A DNA stretch of 64,000 nucleotides, taken from Bugula neritina (taxonomy: Eukaryota; Bryozoa; Gymnolaemata; Cheilostomatida; Bugulidae). Made by a program: the position numbers and the translations under genes. The notes beneath the pieces are model-generated. The model did not search any database. It was not told the DNA's origin and saw only the letters and a list, made by a program, of their open reading frames with translations. Below are positions 39,101 through 54,100 of this stretch, one piece after another (positions within the stretch are counted from its first letter, which is position 1; each line of letters starts with the position of its first letter). The DNA is taken from positions 11,584,463 to 11,648,462 of the forward strand of contig OZ037770.1 in NCBI GenBank assembly GCA_964035545.1, in the 5' to 3' direction.

Positions 39101-42100
39101 ATACACCCCGCTTTGCCTTTCTGTGAGAGCCAGCGTTTGCCTAGCGGAAACACGGTTACTCTCACATAAGATAATAGTCACCATCTCTGTGAAAAAACCC
39201 TTATGGAAGGGTTTTTTGTCAAATAGAGCTAAGGACTTATTTAAATAGGGCACAGAAGCAATTATGATTGGATGCTCTTCCTGACACCACCAATGGCCAT
39301 TGTCGGGTTCGAACCCATGACTTTGTGTTTGCTAGAGAAACGCTCTACTCCCTAGACCACGGCTGCTTCTTTGCCGGAAACACTGTAACTGTTGGAAGTT
39401 AATACATCAGTCACCTTTACTGCTGCACTGTAACCCTAACTGCTCTGTTTGTATTTACAGATGCCTTTCTACACCAAGTACACTCTTCTACTACTAAACT
39501 CTCTGCTCTGGTGGGCGTGGTCAATGAGATTATGGCCAATCGTATTTCCTCTAACATTGAGAACATTCGCAGCATGTTTCTGTTTGACTACGACTTGGCA
39601 TTTGGCCAGATTTGGGTAAGATATTTCCACTACATTCAAATTCACTTCCAGTATTGTGTATAATTATCATTTTCTAATGTCGTACTGAGTTTACATGGTT
39701 GTGTGTTTCAACGCAGGATGCTGAGAGCATTGGCAACAAGAAGGTAAGATTATGCTGCACTGCATTCTTGCTATTTTGAAGGTCACACTTTTCTTGACAC
39801 TATTAGGCTAGCAGAAACTCATCTTCTCACTTTTGATTGGCTGCACACACTCTAGTCTATTGTGCATATGCATTCTGTAAGCACTCAGTAGGTTAGACTA
39901 ATACTATCTTGGACTAGCCACTTGCAGTTGCACCTCCACTCTTCAGCTTCATTAGTTACACTTGCCCATCACAATTGACAGCTGTGATTGGTTGTATACT
40001 TGCAAGCACGTCTATTATTGGTTAAGCTTGTATGTCATTGTATATTTCATATCCAGAGATGGTTTACATCAGTCTCTCTGTCTCTTATCTGTCCATCCAT
40101 TGTGTGTATTTAAGAAACGAACCTTGCGTTCAAATTTTGGTAATTTATTAAATGAAAATAATCAAAATTTTACAATTTAAAAAACATTTTATACTTGAGC
40201 ACTTTAGCAGTTATTTGGAAATGTTGATATTCATTAAAGAGGTTTTGAAAAAGTATAGTATAATTAATTTTTACAGTAGTGCATGGCTAAGGTTTTCTGT
40301 TAGACATAAGCTATAGAACTTACGTATCTCAGTGTGTTATTGGTATGCATGAGCTGCAAGACTTTTGACTGTGTTACTGTGTTGTACTCTGTATTGTACT
40401 CTGTATTGTACTCTGTATTGTACTCTGTATTGTATGTTCTGCAGACGACCGAAGACTTCATAAAAGCCGTGCAGCAGTCTGTAAACTCTCGCTCTCTCCT
40501 ACTCCTTGAATATATTAGCAACATTGAGAATGGAATGCAGGAGATTGTCAGCCAGTTGCTCAAAAAGAAGGTTAGCTGTTGTAAAATAATTACAGTTCTG
40601 GTAACAAGGATGGAATGAGTTAACAACTGACACAGTAGAAGAGTATTTAGCAATAGTGATAGTAGTATTAGTGGTAGTGGTAGGAGTATTAGTGGTGGTG
40701 GTAGTAGTATTAGTGGTGGTGGTAGTATTAGTGGTAGTGGTGGTAGTATTAGTGGTGGTGGTAGTAGTATTAGTGGTGGTGGTGGTATTAGTGGTGGTGG
40801 TAGTATTAGTGGTGGTAGTATTAGTGTAGTGGTGGTGGTGGTGGTATTAGTGTAGTTGTGGTAGTAGTATTAGTGATGGTGGTAGTAGTGGTAATAGTGG
40901 TGGTAGTATTAGTGATGGTGGTAGTAGTATTAGTGATGGTGGTAGTAGTGGTGGTAGTGGTAGTATCAGTGGTGGTAGTATTAGTGTAGTGGTGGTGGTG
41001 GTGGTATTAGTGTAGTTGTGGTAGTAGTATTAGTGATGGTGGTAGTAGTGGTAATAGTGGTGGTAGTATTAGTGATGGTGGTAGTAGTATTAGTGATGGT
41101 GGTAGTAGTGGTGGTAGTGGTAGTATCAGTGGTGGTAGTATTAGTGTAGTGGTGGTGGTGGTGGTATTAGTGTAGTTGTGGTAGTAGTATTAGTGGTAGT
41201 GGTAGTAGTATTAGTGTAGCAGTGGTAGTAGTATTAGTGGTGGTGGTAGTAGTATTAGTGGTGGTGGTAGTATTAGTGGTGGTGGTAGTATTAGTGGTGG
41301 TAGTATTAGTGTAGTGGTGGTGGTGGTGGTATTAGTGTAGTTGTGGTAGTAGTATTAGTGATGGTGGTAGTAGTGGTAATAGTGGTGGTGGTGGTAGTGG
41401 TGGTGGTGGTGGTTGTGGTGGTGGTAGCTATGGTGATTATTGTTGTTAAGGTTGATAGAATTTTGATGACAATGTTACTAATAGTCATCTAACTTTAAGT
41501 ACAACACAAGTCCTTTAGTTGTTGTGGTGTCAATCAAATTAAATGTTTTGGCAGTTGTGGCTTATGATCACCTGATTCAACTGCTTCAATAGTAAAATGT
41601 TTTGGAAATAAAATTTTAATCGATAGTTTTTATACTCTACCAGCTGCCCCCTGACTCATACAAGTTTGAGTTTTATAACAAACCGGGAAAGTTACCCATA
41701 GTGGTGACCAAGCCTAAGAAGAAAAAGGTGATTGTTGTGTAAATTTTGACAGCTCACCATTCTGTTAAGCACTGCGTTTAACACCACCCTATTCCCAGTT
41801 ATAAGTTCCCATCAACTTATAAGTTCAATATACATGCTGTATTGATGTGTTCATCTAGTTTGCTCAACAAAATTAATGAAATGTGTTAACATTATGCTGT
41901 GAAAATTTTTTGTTAATTTTGTGTTACACGAGAAATTTTTGACAACCTAGGCTTGAGATTGTTAGTTTTTCGGCCCTAAATAAATGTTTCAATTAAAGTG
42001 AAATACATGCTTATACATACATGATGCTTGCATAACTGTTGATAGATACTATGTTTGCTGAAAATACTAATTTTAAATTAGAAAACTCTTGATTTGATAT

Positions 42101-45100
42101 GATTTTGTTTTGCATATCACATATATATATGTTTTTAGTATCACTGATTGTTGATTTTAATTGATTTTGATTTTGTTGCTAGAAGCAGCACCAAGTTGGG
42201 GGTGACTTAATGCAGAGTTTGTATGGACATTCGTGTCAGAGCTCCAAACAACCTACTTCAAACTTGGGGGAAACCCCCTCCTAAATGCTGCACTCAGTGA
42301 CCACCAACTCAGTGCTGCTTCAAGCCTATTCTGCAGTAGTGGAGAAATTGAGATAGCCTAGCATTGTTAATTTTTTAATAAATTTTGCTGTGGCCCACTT
42401 GTTGAACTTCTCACGGGAACATAACTGTTTTTGCTCCATTTTTAATCTAGAAGACAGGCTTTTCTCAATTTCTCCATTATTATTGCATGTACCTCTGGTT
42501 TTCTTATTCTTGAAACTGTATTTCATTTCCAGACTTCCAATGTTTGTTTTAACAGATTAAGTTTGGAACTGCTGTTGCGGTAATACAGGTTGTAGCTAAG
42601 TGGAAACGCCGTGTGAAAATACCGCCAACCGTTGGCGAGCACCAGTTGGTTGGTGGCTTTGTGTGTCGACTGTTTTTATTGATGCTTGGCAATGTCTTTA
42701 TAGATTTATAAACTCAATTCTGTCTAGGTTATCTCCTGCAACATCTCTTCCTTTGGCCATAATCAATCTTACATGCTGAAAATTCTCATTTGACTGTAGT
42801 GCTGATTGTAAAATTTTTAGACGAATTATACTGATTATTTCATTTAGTTCTGACTCAACTTGATTGTGCTCAGCATGATCAACTATTATCTAACTAACTC
42901 ATTCACTCACTCACTCACTCACTCACCCATTCACTCACTCACTCACTCATTTATTCATTTAGTTACTTACTCAACACTCACACTCTCAGTCACTCACTCA
43001 CTCACTCATTCACTCACTTACTCATACACTTGCTTGCATAGTCATTCATTTTCTTTACCTATTCAACTTTTCCTGAGTGCCTAATTTTTATTACACTACT
43101 GTCTACATCAAAAATCTTGTAATAGCGGTAATCACTTTTATAGATTTTGGTCCGTCTGCTAGTCTGTTTTGAGCATACGTCTGCTACTCTGTTATGAGGA
43201 TGCTGTGTAACACTATATTACTAGAAATGCCCAACAATTAACTCACCTACCATTATTCTTCTCTACTCTGTATCTCACATGAGTTCTCTTCTAAACGTGT
43301 TATCCCTATCCAATTACCAACATAAAACTTTTGCCAGGTTTTACTGCCAATCAAATTCTCTCTAACTTTTCCAGTTTTGCTAGAATAGACTGTTATTTAA
43401 AGCTAGATGAGTGTTTTATGTGTTTGTATGATAGAATCAATGTCTGTAAAGGCGTGTATCTGATGCTATTTGAATCTGTAGGGCAAAGGGGTCTCTATGG
43501 ACAGTCGGGAAGAAGATAAACTCATCAATGATCTTCTCAGTGAGTATTGCAGCAAACAAACATTGTGGTGGTTCAGCTAGCTTTGGGTCTTCCTATTGGT
43601 TGCTTAGGTTTTGTAAGAGGGAGCTTAGGGGTAAATGCAGACATGCATTTATTTAAGTTTTGTAAGATTTATTGCATTGGAATGTCTTTTATAAATCATA
43701 TTATGTCAATGAAAATTTGCTTCTATGTAAAATTAAATAAAAGTATTCTAAATGCCTAATTAGCGAATAGAATCACAAGCTAAGAAGAAACCTGCATAGA
43801 TATTAATTACTTTTAGAGATTTTTGCTAATTTTTTTAAAACTATCTTCGGTAGGTATTTTTAAAAACTCAAAGCATGTTTAGGAGATTATGATGTTTTTA
43901 CACAACTGCTCAATTATGATGTAATAACCATCTTATTGTAAGCTGCAATCATGATGATAAAGAGCAAGTGAGTTCTATTAATACAAAACATTCATGCTGA
44001 TGCTAGCCTATGTTCTAGATGACTATGGAACCAAAGTATACGAGGCGCTGCTTACGGCCACCAAACGCTCTTTGCTCACATTAGCTGAAGCCTCAGGTTG
44101 TGATATTTCTGTATCTGCACACGTCGGCAGTGGAGATAGTGCTAAGGCTCAACCTGACACCAAAGAGCTGCCAGATAAACCAGAGCGCCCTCTGTCAGCA
44201 CTCTCTACGCTGTCGGACATGACGTGGAATGATGACGCGGGTCAAGAGGTCACATATTTGCAGTGAGTGTTTTATGGCTTCTGTTTTGATGATGAGTTGC
44301 TTTACATGTATTATATACAGTTTTAGCAGTTGTATGTTTGAATATATAGTGATATTGTATTATATAATATAATGTAACCAAACTGTATATAATGTAGTTT
44401 AATACACTTATATAGTATAATATGCTTGGATATTGTTGTATGTTTCAGTATAATATAACATACTTTATCATATATATTATTATAATAAACCTATGTGTAA
44501 CATAATTTAATATAATGGATTATATTTTTCTATGATATGATAGAATAAAATTCTGCTTATTGTAGTATAATTATATAATGCAAAATATATAGTTATATTA
44601 CAATATAACAGTATATTATTTCATATAAAATATAATTATATATAAAATGATATACTGTTATATGATTATTATAATATAATATAATATAGATATTTTCCTT
44701 GATCTGGTTGACTTACTGATGCGTATGGAAAATTTCTGCAATTGCTAACATTATGCATAGGTTAGCGAGTTGTGTGTGAGTTAGTAATGCAATATTGCAG
44801 TTTACATATTGTACAAGTTGGTGTAAGTAACTTTGCATGTGAGTAACTTTCAGTATAAGTAGATAGTAACACATGAAGGGATGTTTTAGATCACCTTTGT
44901 TCAGGGTGTGTAACGCCAAGTAAGTATACTACTTTGTCTGTCCCAAGATCTCTATTTCATCTTTTCTACATTAAGCTATATTATGGCTGCTATTTTCTGT
45001 AACAACTCATTAGGTGGTGGCTTTCTATAGATCTCTGGCTAATTCCAGGCTTTCTATCTTCTCTCATTGTCTTGTCATGTGAACTGTGATTACTGAATGC

Positions 45101-48100
45101 TTATGTGACGAGTAGACATCTATGAAGGGAATGCAGCTGCATTGTCACTTATGTTCTAGCTTCTGACATTTTCTATTTACCTTGCAGGGCAATTGCTCTA
45201 ATTCTATCAGTGAATATTTTACAGTATTGCAGTATATATTATGATAGTGTAGTATATATTATTGTACTATATGCCTGTATAATATATAATAATACTATCT
45301 ATGTTCATTTTATATCAGATATGATATATTGTATACGATTTTGTTGCGAACAAATTTATTACATATAATATGATTGTACTGTATATAGTTGTATTTTTTA
45401 GATATTTTTATACTGCTAGTGTTATATAAGACTATATTACAAGTGTTGTTACTTCATTACTCTGTAACCAAATATCTAGGTTCAAGTTGGCAGTGAAGTA
45501 CGACGTACCCAACACTATTATAGACCCGTCCCTTGAGGTGGTGAAGGCAGCAGTCAACAGTGTTGCTCAGCAGATGCTCAAAGCTGTCAGAGGTGTGTTG
45601 TATTAGTATGTAATATATTATATAGAATTCATATGTGTATTACACTATTACAATATACTAATATAATATAATATGCTGTATACTATACAATATACTAATA
45701 TAATATAATATGTTGTATAGGGGTAAAGTGGGCATCAGATAATGTCGGAGATAAGTTCTATGAGCGAATAATGACAGACGGTTTAGTAAAGGAGACTTTG
45801 GCTGCTCTGGCTGACATGGTTGAAGGTGCAGTTTGTAGCTGATCATTGCGTGTTTCATGATATTATATTATATATATTATGTCTAATATGCAATATATTT
45901 ATTATATTATAATTGTATAAACTCTGTTCCAAGAAACCTTTTTGTTTATTTTCTAACTAAAAGTCGCGATAAAGTTAAATAAAATATTATAAAAACTAAT
46001 TGAATAAATAAGTTGTGAAAAAGTTTAGCTGAGGTGTTTCACAGATAGACCTAGTTCTATATTATTATGCAGACTTGGCTCCCATTGTCAGACAGCATAT
46101 CCACCATTTCTCCATGTACGACTTCCTGTGGAAGGACGACCTCAACGCCAACTACTTGGAGTTCATGAAGTCTGACCCGGGGATCGGGACCATTGAACGA
46201 GAGGTTTGTTTAATAGCAATCATCTCCCCCTCGCCAGTTTGGAAGTAGAAAAGAGCGAGAACACATGTGCCGTATAATGTTTCTCTGGTTGTTATAATCT
46301 CAGCTTAGTTTTAGTGAGATTTTTAATAGTTTCAAGTTTGCTTAGCCAACCTGAAATATTTGTATGTGTGTTGTACAAAGGGATTCACCAGTCCCAAATA
46401 TCATGAGTGAATTTTCTCACATTAGACATCCTTTATATATAGAATACATGTTGCTGTGGTATTATAAATATTATATATTAGCTACATTATATTATAATTA
46501 TATTATAAGATTAGCTACAGAATGCGTGTAAATTCCAGTGTTTGACATGATCAGAAAATAAATACATACTGCCAACTTTTCATCTCACTGTTAGGTGGAA
46601 AGACTGCTGAGAATAGAGACTCAGATACTGAGGATCCCAAAGAACCTCATAGTTGGTCCCATCATTCTGGACACGTCTCCTATTACCAATGCTCTGCACG
46701 GTTTCTCTGTGGCGTGGAAGGCTCGTTACGCAGACGTCCTTCATGAGGAGGCAAAGGTTTGCAGACGTTGAATCAGTAATGTTAATTGAAATGATGAGTC
46801 AATGTTGAGTCACAGTTTTAGCAGTTGAGGACTGTTGGTCAGCTATTAGTCATTTTGATTATCTGAGTGACTCACTCTATGAATCAGTCATAGCGACTCT
46901 TAATTAATTATGAGGTGAATCAGTGTGATTTCTTGACTCATTACTAACACAGCTCAAAGTATGATACAATCAGTATTTTAATTGAATTTAAAAAGGTAAA
47001 ATTAAAAAATTCAAAATAATATTAGTTACATGAATCATACTGTAATATATTTGAAAAAAAGACCAAGCTTGAGGAAACAAAATGGACTTTCCACTTTCAT
47101 ATTGCGATCTAGTATAGTTCTGTTCTACAGAAAAAGTTGGACTCGGCCATCTTGTACAGACTGAATGTTCGGAATCGACTAGAGTTAGATGTAGGTACCC
47201 TGGATCAGCTGAACAGCTCTCTATTCCTGCTGGAAGAAGTTAGAGACATGGAGAACAAGATTGACAGTATTTATCTTCCAATTGAAAGCCTCTACTCCAA
47301 ACTAAGGTACCTTACTCGGAATACATAACTTAGGTATGCGAAAGCTTATCAACTGTATGGGGAGATTTTGGCACTAAAAGTAACTTACTCTTATATAATA
47401 AGAATGTACAAACTGTATAGAACTGAATTTTATAGTATGAAAGGGCTGAAGATATGTTTGAATATTTTTTCACCTCTTATATCATTGATTTTATTGTTAT
47501 AGTGCCAAAATCCTTATAATATTTATATTCACTAGATTGCAAGCTTCGTATTGGTGCAACAGATTTATCATTACTTCTGTTGTCTACATATTATTATAAG
47601 AACTGTATTTAAAGGTTTTAAATTATGTATTTAATTATGTACAATTTTTAACAAAAGATGTATGTATGTTGGTAATAACCAATCAAAAAAAAGCTATCAT
47701 GTTACTATAGTTACTGAATATGCTGTGCTCTGTGTAGACTGTATGAGGTGAGGATACCCAGAGTAGAAGTAGAGGAGGTGGACTCGTTGAGAGTAAGATG
47801 GGAAGAGCTACTGGAACTTGCAGACAGTGTCCGAGAAGATCTTTTGAAGGAGAAGAGGAATGCGTTTGAGCAGGAGCTGGATAAACAAGTGAAAGTAAGG
47901 CAACTCCCTATCTGCTCATCTGCTTAGAATACTAGTCTAGTTGCAGACGGCAGTGTGTGAAACTTTGAAAACCCTAAAAAATAAAAAATGAAATGGTCTG
48001 TAACGATAGCTGAGTACTTGGGACTGAGTGGATTTATGAACACAGGGCTAGGTTTAATAGGGGCGTTGGCTGCAATAATTCTGGATCCAGTCGATGTAGT

Positions 48101-51100
48101 TGGTGAACCAGTGGAACCTAATATCTGGAAGATTTATTTATTTATTTTATTGACAAATAGTTGTTTAATAATTTGGTATTTATATACAAAATAAGCTAAT
48201 AAAAAAAATTGCAAAAATCGGATTCTCAAGTTTGGAGTTGGGGGACCCAACTCCAAACTTGAAAACTTGAAGCTACTGCACTCAGTCACCCCTAATCCGG
48301 AGTTGCTGATAAAACAATTCAAATCGCAAGTCTGAAGCTAGCTCGTGCTCTAACATAAATTAGTATTGTGGGAGTGTTAGCTTAACCCCCATCCATTGTT
48401 AAAGTGTCTGTTAACATCTTTGAGCTACTGTATAATTTTGCAGACGTTTGTCGTGGAGGTTATACAGTTCCGTAATGCATTTGATGCCCAAGGGCCGAGT
48501 GTGCCGGGAATCAGTCCGGAGGAAGCAGTTAGCAGACTCCATGACTTCCTGCAGAAATATAAACTCTACGATGCCAAGAGAAAAACTCTAGACTCTGTCT
48601 CCAAGCTCTTTGGCATCAAGTAAGTTCTGTTTGTTTCTCAGGCTACCTGAATTACAATGCCTCATGTAGCTTGCATTGACTCTTTTCTACGCAATCTAGA
48701 GCTGTGTTTATACCTTTACGATTTTCAGCTAAAAATTTAGTTTGGCCGAGTTGAAAATTTTACCAAGTTGCATTGCGTTGACTTTTGACTTGTGATAACT
48801 GAATCGACTAGTTTCAAAATAACAAACCAAGGGAATAATAACTCCTTGTAGATATCGGTATTCATGATTCATGCCTTTCTCAATTATCACTTTTATGCTG
48901 TCAACTTAGCCAATTCCTTGGTTTTTAAACAGCATTAAATAGTGATTAAGAAAGTAATATTTCACTATTAAAAAATGAGCTTCTGCATCAATCTGATTTC
49001 AATGAAATTATTTAAAACTTGGAACTTTTCTCAGCAGACCTCTGTTCTATCTCAGATTCTCTGATTCTGTGTAAAATATAATCTTGCTTTGTTAATAACA
49101 ACTCATATAATTTGTGTTAACTTTCTCTTTCCACAATGTAGGTGCAAACCTTTCCCAGAGCTGGATAAAACAGGAGAGGAACTTGATCTACTGGGACAGC
49201 TTTACGGATTATTCCAGAAGTTTATCCGGTTTGACAAGAGATTCCGAGATACACTGTGGGCTGAGGTTGACCTGGATAATACTAACAAAGAGGTGGGCAG
49301 GAATAACTCAATATCAATATGAAAACCTCTTTATTTAATGATACAGATATAAATGCTGCAACGCAAGTCTGTGACATTTTGCCTATTCTGTAACAGACTT
49401 TATTTCTCTCCTAGTGTTACTGTTTTATTTTGACATATTGGTTATGAAATTTCAATTTGAAATTTTTATTTAGAATTTATAACAAACATCGATTGTTTAC
49501 AAATTATGAGTGGTATTAGAATTTGCAGAAGTTGGAAACTTGAGCAAATAGCAAGTATGTAGTTTTACAGACAAAAATTAAAAATTCAAGTGAGGAATTT
49601 ACTTACAAGTGCCAATTATAAATTAATCATTAATATGATAAACTGAGATGAACTCAAACTGTTTCAGTTGCAAATTTAATAGAAATTCAGTTTTTAACAT
49701 AAAAACATTTTGTAAATTTCTAGCAATTGCTATTCAGCAGTGGCTTGTCCTGGATAGTGTAAATGCCACGATAAATGCTTTCATAATTGCATGAGTTCCA
49801 TAAATAAACAATATTAATGAATGTATCTAGTACCCCCCAACCCCCCTATTTAGTTGATAGCCTATATCATTCTTTTAATTTACTGAATTCCCCTCCTTTC
49901 TATCTAGTAAATACTTCTCCTTTCTACGGGTATCTAATCATTATCCCCTCCTTGCTATACTTGTAGGTGGAGTCTTTCTGGGATGAGTGTTTAGCTCTAC
50001 CGAGTAAACTCAAGGACTGGGATGCGTATCACGACCTCAAGTTGGCCATACAGAAATACCTGGATGTATTCCCTCTGCTTCATCGGCTCGCTGCTAAGGT
50101 ATTTAATTAACATTAGTTTGATACAGGTTTATGCATATTATCTTTTGTTGCGTTATTTAAAGAGTTTATCAATTTGTTCTGCTGACAGTCAACACTTATT
50201 GATTAACAATGATAAAAAGAAAAATTTCCATTTTCTCTTCAACTTCCACAATGACAGTTCTAAACTTGTATACACTATATTGTCCTTTCTATCAATAAAA
50301 ATGACTATTAAGTTTGTAATAAATGACAACACTGCATGCTTAGGTGTTTGCTGTCAGTTCTATTAATAGACAACATGACTCACACCTGTAATAGATTATA
50401 ACACTGGTCAGGTGTTAGTCTTCTATGATGTGTAATATTATTTTGAAGATGATGTAACACAGTAATAGTGTGCTTTCTAAATGGATTTAACATATTTTTT
50501 TGCAAGTTGTTCTAATTTTTTTATTAAAGTCTATAGTTAGTAATATGGTTAAACTGATACAATTTAAACATATTATAGTAGGTTATCACTATCCAGTTTT
50601 GAAAATAATGATAAACAGATAGTACCAGTTTTTGAAAATTTTAAGTAACTATGGGTTTCATTTAAATCAAAAATTTTTATTAATAATATTGCAGCTACAT
50701 TTACTGTGTGCAATGAAGAGGTAGATTTGAAAGAATTTAGGGATTGTAATTTATTGTTAATTGCTGCACCATGTAATGTAACTAATGAAACAGACGCTCT
50801 GTTTTACCTGCTAAACTATATTCTGTGTTTTGTGAAGCACATGGAGATGTATAAACTCTCTCAACTAAACCCAATGCTAGCCGGTTACCTGCAAAGGTTT
50901 CACACCCGTGTATTCAGGGCTATCATGGTAAACAACCAATCGCTGAACTTCTTGCTGCCAAACAGCCTATCACCATATCTCTTGCACGAAATTAGCCAAT
51001 TACAGCACTTTTTGAGCCACATGAATTTATTTTCAAATTTTTCTTTGCTTTAATTATGAGTGCAGCTTTGGGGTCAAAAGGAGTTTTGCTCTAGTAGCCT

Positions 51101-54100
51101 CGGGGTATATGCTTTATAGCCTCAGAGTATATGCTTTTTAGCCTAAGGGTATATATGCTTTGATAGTGACCCTTTGATTTGAGTCTAGCAAGATTTGCAA
51201 AGCCTATTCTGCTTACAAATGATTTACACTGTACACTACATACATTCAACTCTTTGCATTCAATGATATATTTTATTTTGAGTGGGCACATTATTATGAT
51301 TACAACGATTTAATTATTATTACAAACAGGTTAATTATATATTGCATTTGGGACTATATACATGTATATGTGTGCTGACATGTGTACCATGGATATTATA
51401 CTGATAGTTTGCATGAGCGTGGTATGGTGTGTCCTTCTTCCCTGTAGTTTATACTGTATAAGATTGGAGTTATCATCACTTGTTATATATTTACTGTTGC
51501 TAATATTGCAGACAGAAAACAGTGAGGTAATTGATTAGGTGATCTTTTCATCTACAGTGGTACCCTAATCATTAAATATGAACTCTTGAACTCAATTTTC
51601 TCATAACACGTTTATCTTTACTCAATATGAAGCAATATAACACGCTTAGCATATGACCTTTCTTCTTTCCATAAAACTTTTCAAGTAACAAATTTCGATG
51701 CAATATTGGAGTTGTCCCCTTTTATCTATTGCATGGTGGAATCAGGCATGTTTTGGCCCTAACTGTACTCTTTATTCTATTAGTGTATCAGATCTCGTCT
51801 GTTAGAGTATGATGGATATCCTGTACGTAATGCCAACTGCTCTCATTTATTCTGTTGATTACATTTATTCTGTTGATTACATTTATTCTGTTGATTACAT
51901 TTATTTTGCTCTTTTGGAGTTGTCTACTTACTGTGTGCTGTTCATTCTATACAATTCAGAACTATGCCTTCATGCTTGCTCTTATCTCTTTTGGGCTGAA
52001 CTTTACTTCATCGACTATGAGTTTGCTCAGGATGAAAAGATCATTTTATTCATACTGTTTGCTCTTAAATTCACTCTTCTATCTACTCTGCCATCAATTC
52101 TGAATTCTATATAATTTATTTCGGATTTGTATAAACTGAATAGGTGAAGTTTTGAAATTGTCTTCCTTTTGTCTACGTTTAGGAAATACGGAATCGTCAC
52201 TGGCTACAGGTCATGTCTGCCACAGGCAGCTCTTTCCAGCTGGAGGCGAATGTGTTTAAGATGCACCATTTGCTTGACATTGATCTGATAGCGTAAGTAA
52301 CCTACTTACTAACATGTTTATTTACTTACTTACCTACCTACCCACCTACCTGTGCACGTTTACCTACTTACCTACCTACCTAATTACTTTCCTATTTACC
52401 TACCTACCTTCTTACCTACCTACTTATCTACTTACTCACTTACTTGCTTGCCTACCTACCTACCTACCTACTTACCTACCTTACCTGTGTGAAGACATCA
52501 ATATGCACGTAGCACTCAGCTATCACCATTATTTGAGCTCTCTGGCTATACTTGTTCAGACACAAAGAGGAAATAGAGGAGATCTGTCACGCGGCCTCCA
52601 AGGAAATGGAGTTGGAAGTAAAGATGAGAATCACAGAGGAAGAGTGGACGGAGCAGGTGCTAGCCTTTGAGCACTACAAGAAACTCGGCCCCATCTACCT
52701 TGATAAGGCCTTCACAGAGAGACTTCTGGAGCAACTGGAAGACGCACAGGCTTTACTAGCTAGGTGGGTGGTTTAGTAGCTAGATAGGTGGGTGGCCTGC
52801 TAGATAGGTGGGTGGTCCGCTTATTAGTCATCACTGTTCCAGTTAATCATTTGGGTGTGAAGGGTCATATGACTGTAATGTGACTGCATCTTCAACAGGT
52901 TGTTACTGTTAGTATAAACAGGCTACAAATTTATCACTGATATTAGAAAATAGAATTGCGTGTTTGTCTAACAATATATTATAGTCAAATGAAGATATTG
53001 TGGGATAAAGTGTATCTGATAGATGTCAGAAGATGTTATACAGCACTGTGGTTGGCCATTTTATTATAAAAGCACTAATAGGATCACCATTATTAGCATT
53101 GCTTTGGGTGATGAGCACTAATAATACAAGATAGTTCAGTATACTCTGCATGTGGTAAACAGTGTTGGTGTTATGAAATATGTAGATATACTTATTATGT
53201 TATTTTAATTATTTTTTTATGATATGACATGATATAGTTTAATGTATTATATAATTATTTTCAATGTGCTATATATTATATTATTACAGTTTATTGCATT
53301 ATATTTAATTATTTTCATACAGTTCAATGTGTTATATAATTAGATTATTATATAATTATATTTTTACAGTTTAATGTATGATATAACATAAAAATCTTCT
53401 AGAGTGATTACATAATATAATTTATGCTGTAATTTCACTATTATAAATACTGTATTATTATGTATACATTATTATAATGGTGTAATGAGACGTTATCATA
53501 TGGTATGACGTAATATGCTATATGTTCCATTCTATTGACATTCTACAGCATGCTGACCAGCAAATATATTGGACCACTGAGAGAAGAGGCTGCCTCTTGG
53601 GCAGAGAAGCTGAAAGAAGTTGAAGATGTCCTTGAGATTTGGCTCGAGGTCCAAGACCTATGGCAGTACTTGGAGGAGGTGTTCAGCAACCCAACCGCAT
53701 CCAAGGTAAACTGTCAAACACTTCTTTGTCTTCTCGTACATGGTGGACATTCAAAGACTAGTTTCTTTAAAGCTGCGTAGCTGATATGTTTGCTTGTCAT
53801 TGCCTGGTTTTTGTTCTGAAAGCCATTAATCTCTTGACAGGAATTGCCCCAGGAGGCCAAGAAGTTTGGTAGAATAGACAAAGGGTGGGTGAAGATGATG
53901 AAAAGAGCCTACGACACTCGAAATGTGCTGCAGGTCTGTGTTCTCTTATCTAAAGCATTAGCACTGTCCTCACCATGGTTACCAGTGTTATCACCATGGT
54001 TACCAGTGTTGTCACCTTGGTTACCAGCATTATTACATGGTTACCAGTGCTATCACTATGGTTACCAGCATTATCACCGTGGTTACCAGTGCTATCACTA

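Larger units (their letters stand above)
35230..41727 (+). other. dynein exons 11-20: middle tail
   Basis: The exons are 35230-35369, 35925-36055, 36448-36601, 37111-37227, 37918-38072, 38482-38741, 39461-39615, 39717-39743, 40445-40570 and 41644-41727. Recognisable tail motifs are AGAIYWARQLLIRIEEPM, YNRIATALVTFE and FQPGVSTLAWNSMNI. Exon 18 is a 27-nt microexon (DAESIGNKK), phase 0 on both sides. Exon 20 is a short Lys-rich exon (KPKKKK). Exon 14 ends at the first unit of a 29-bp minisatellite built from its own donor site. Confidence 0.85.

Noticed and set aside
41306-41488. Minus-strand Thr-rich ORF
   Set aside because: Translation of the GGT/AGT repeat; no independent evidence of coding.
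47988-48194. Hydrophobic 68-codon ORF in dynein intron 28
   Set aside because: No splice context or family match, and it runs into AT-rich repeat sequence next to a hairpin; probably chance.
50706-51053. 115-codon ORF in dynein intron 31
   Set aside because: The flanking exons 31 and 32 join in frame and align without it; no recognisable domain.
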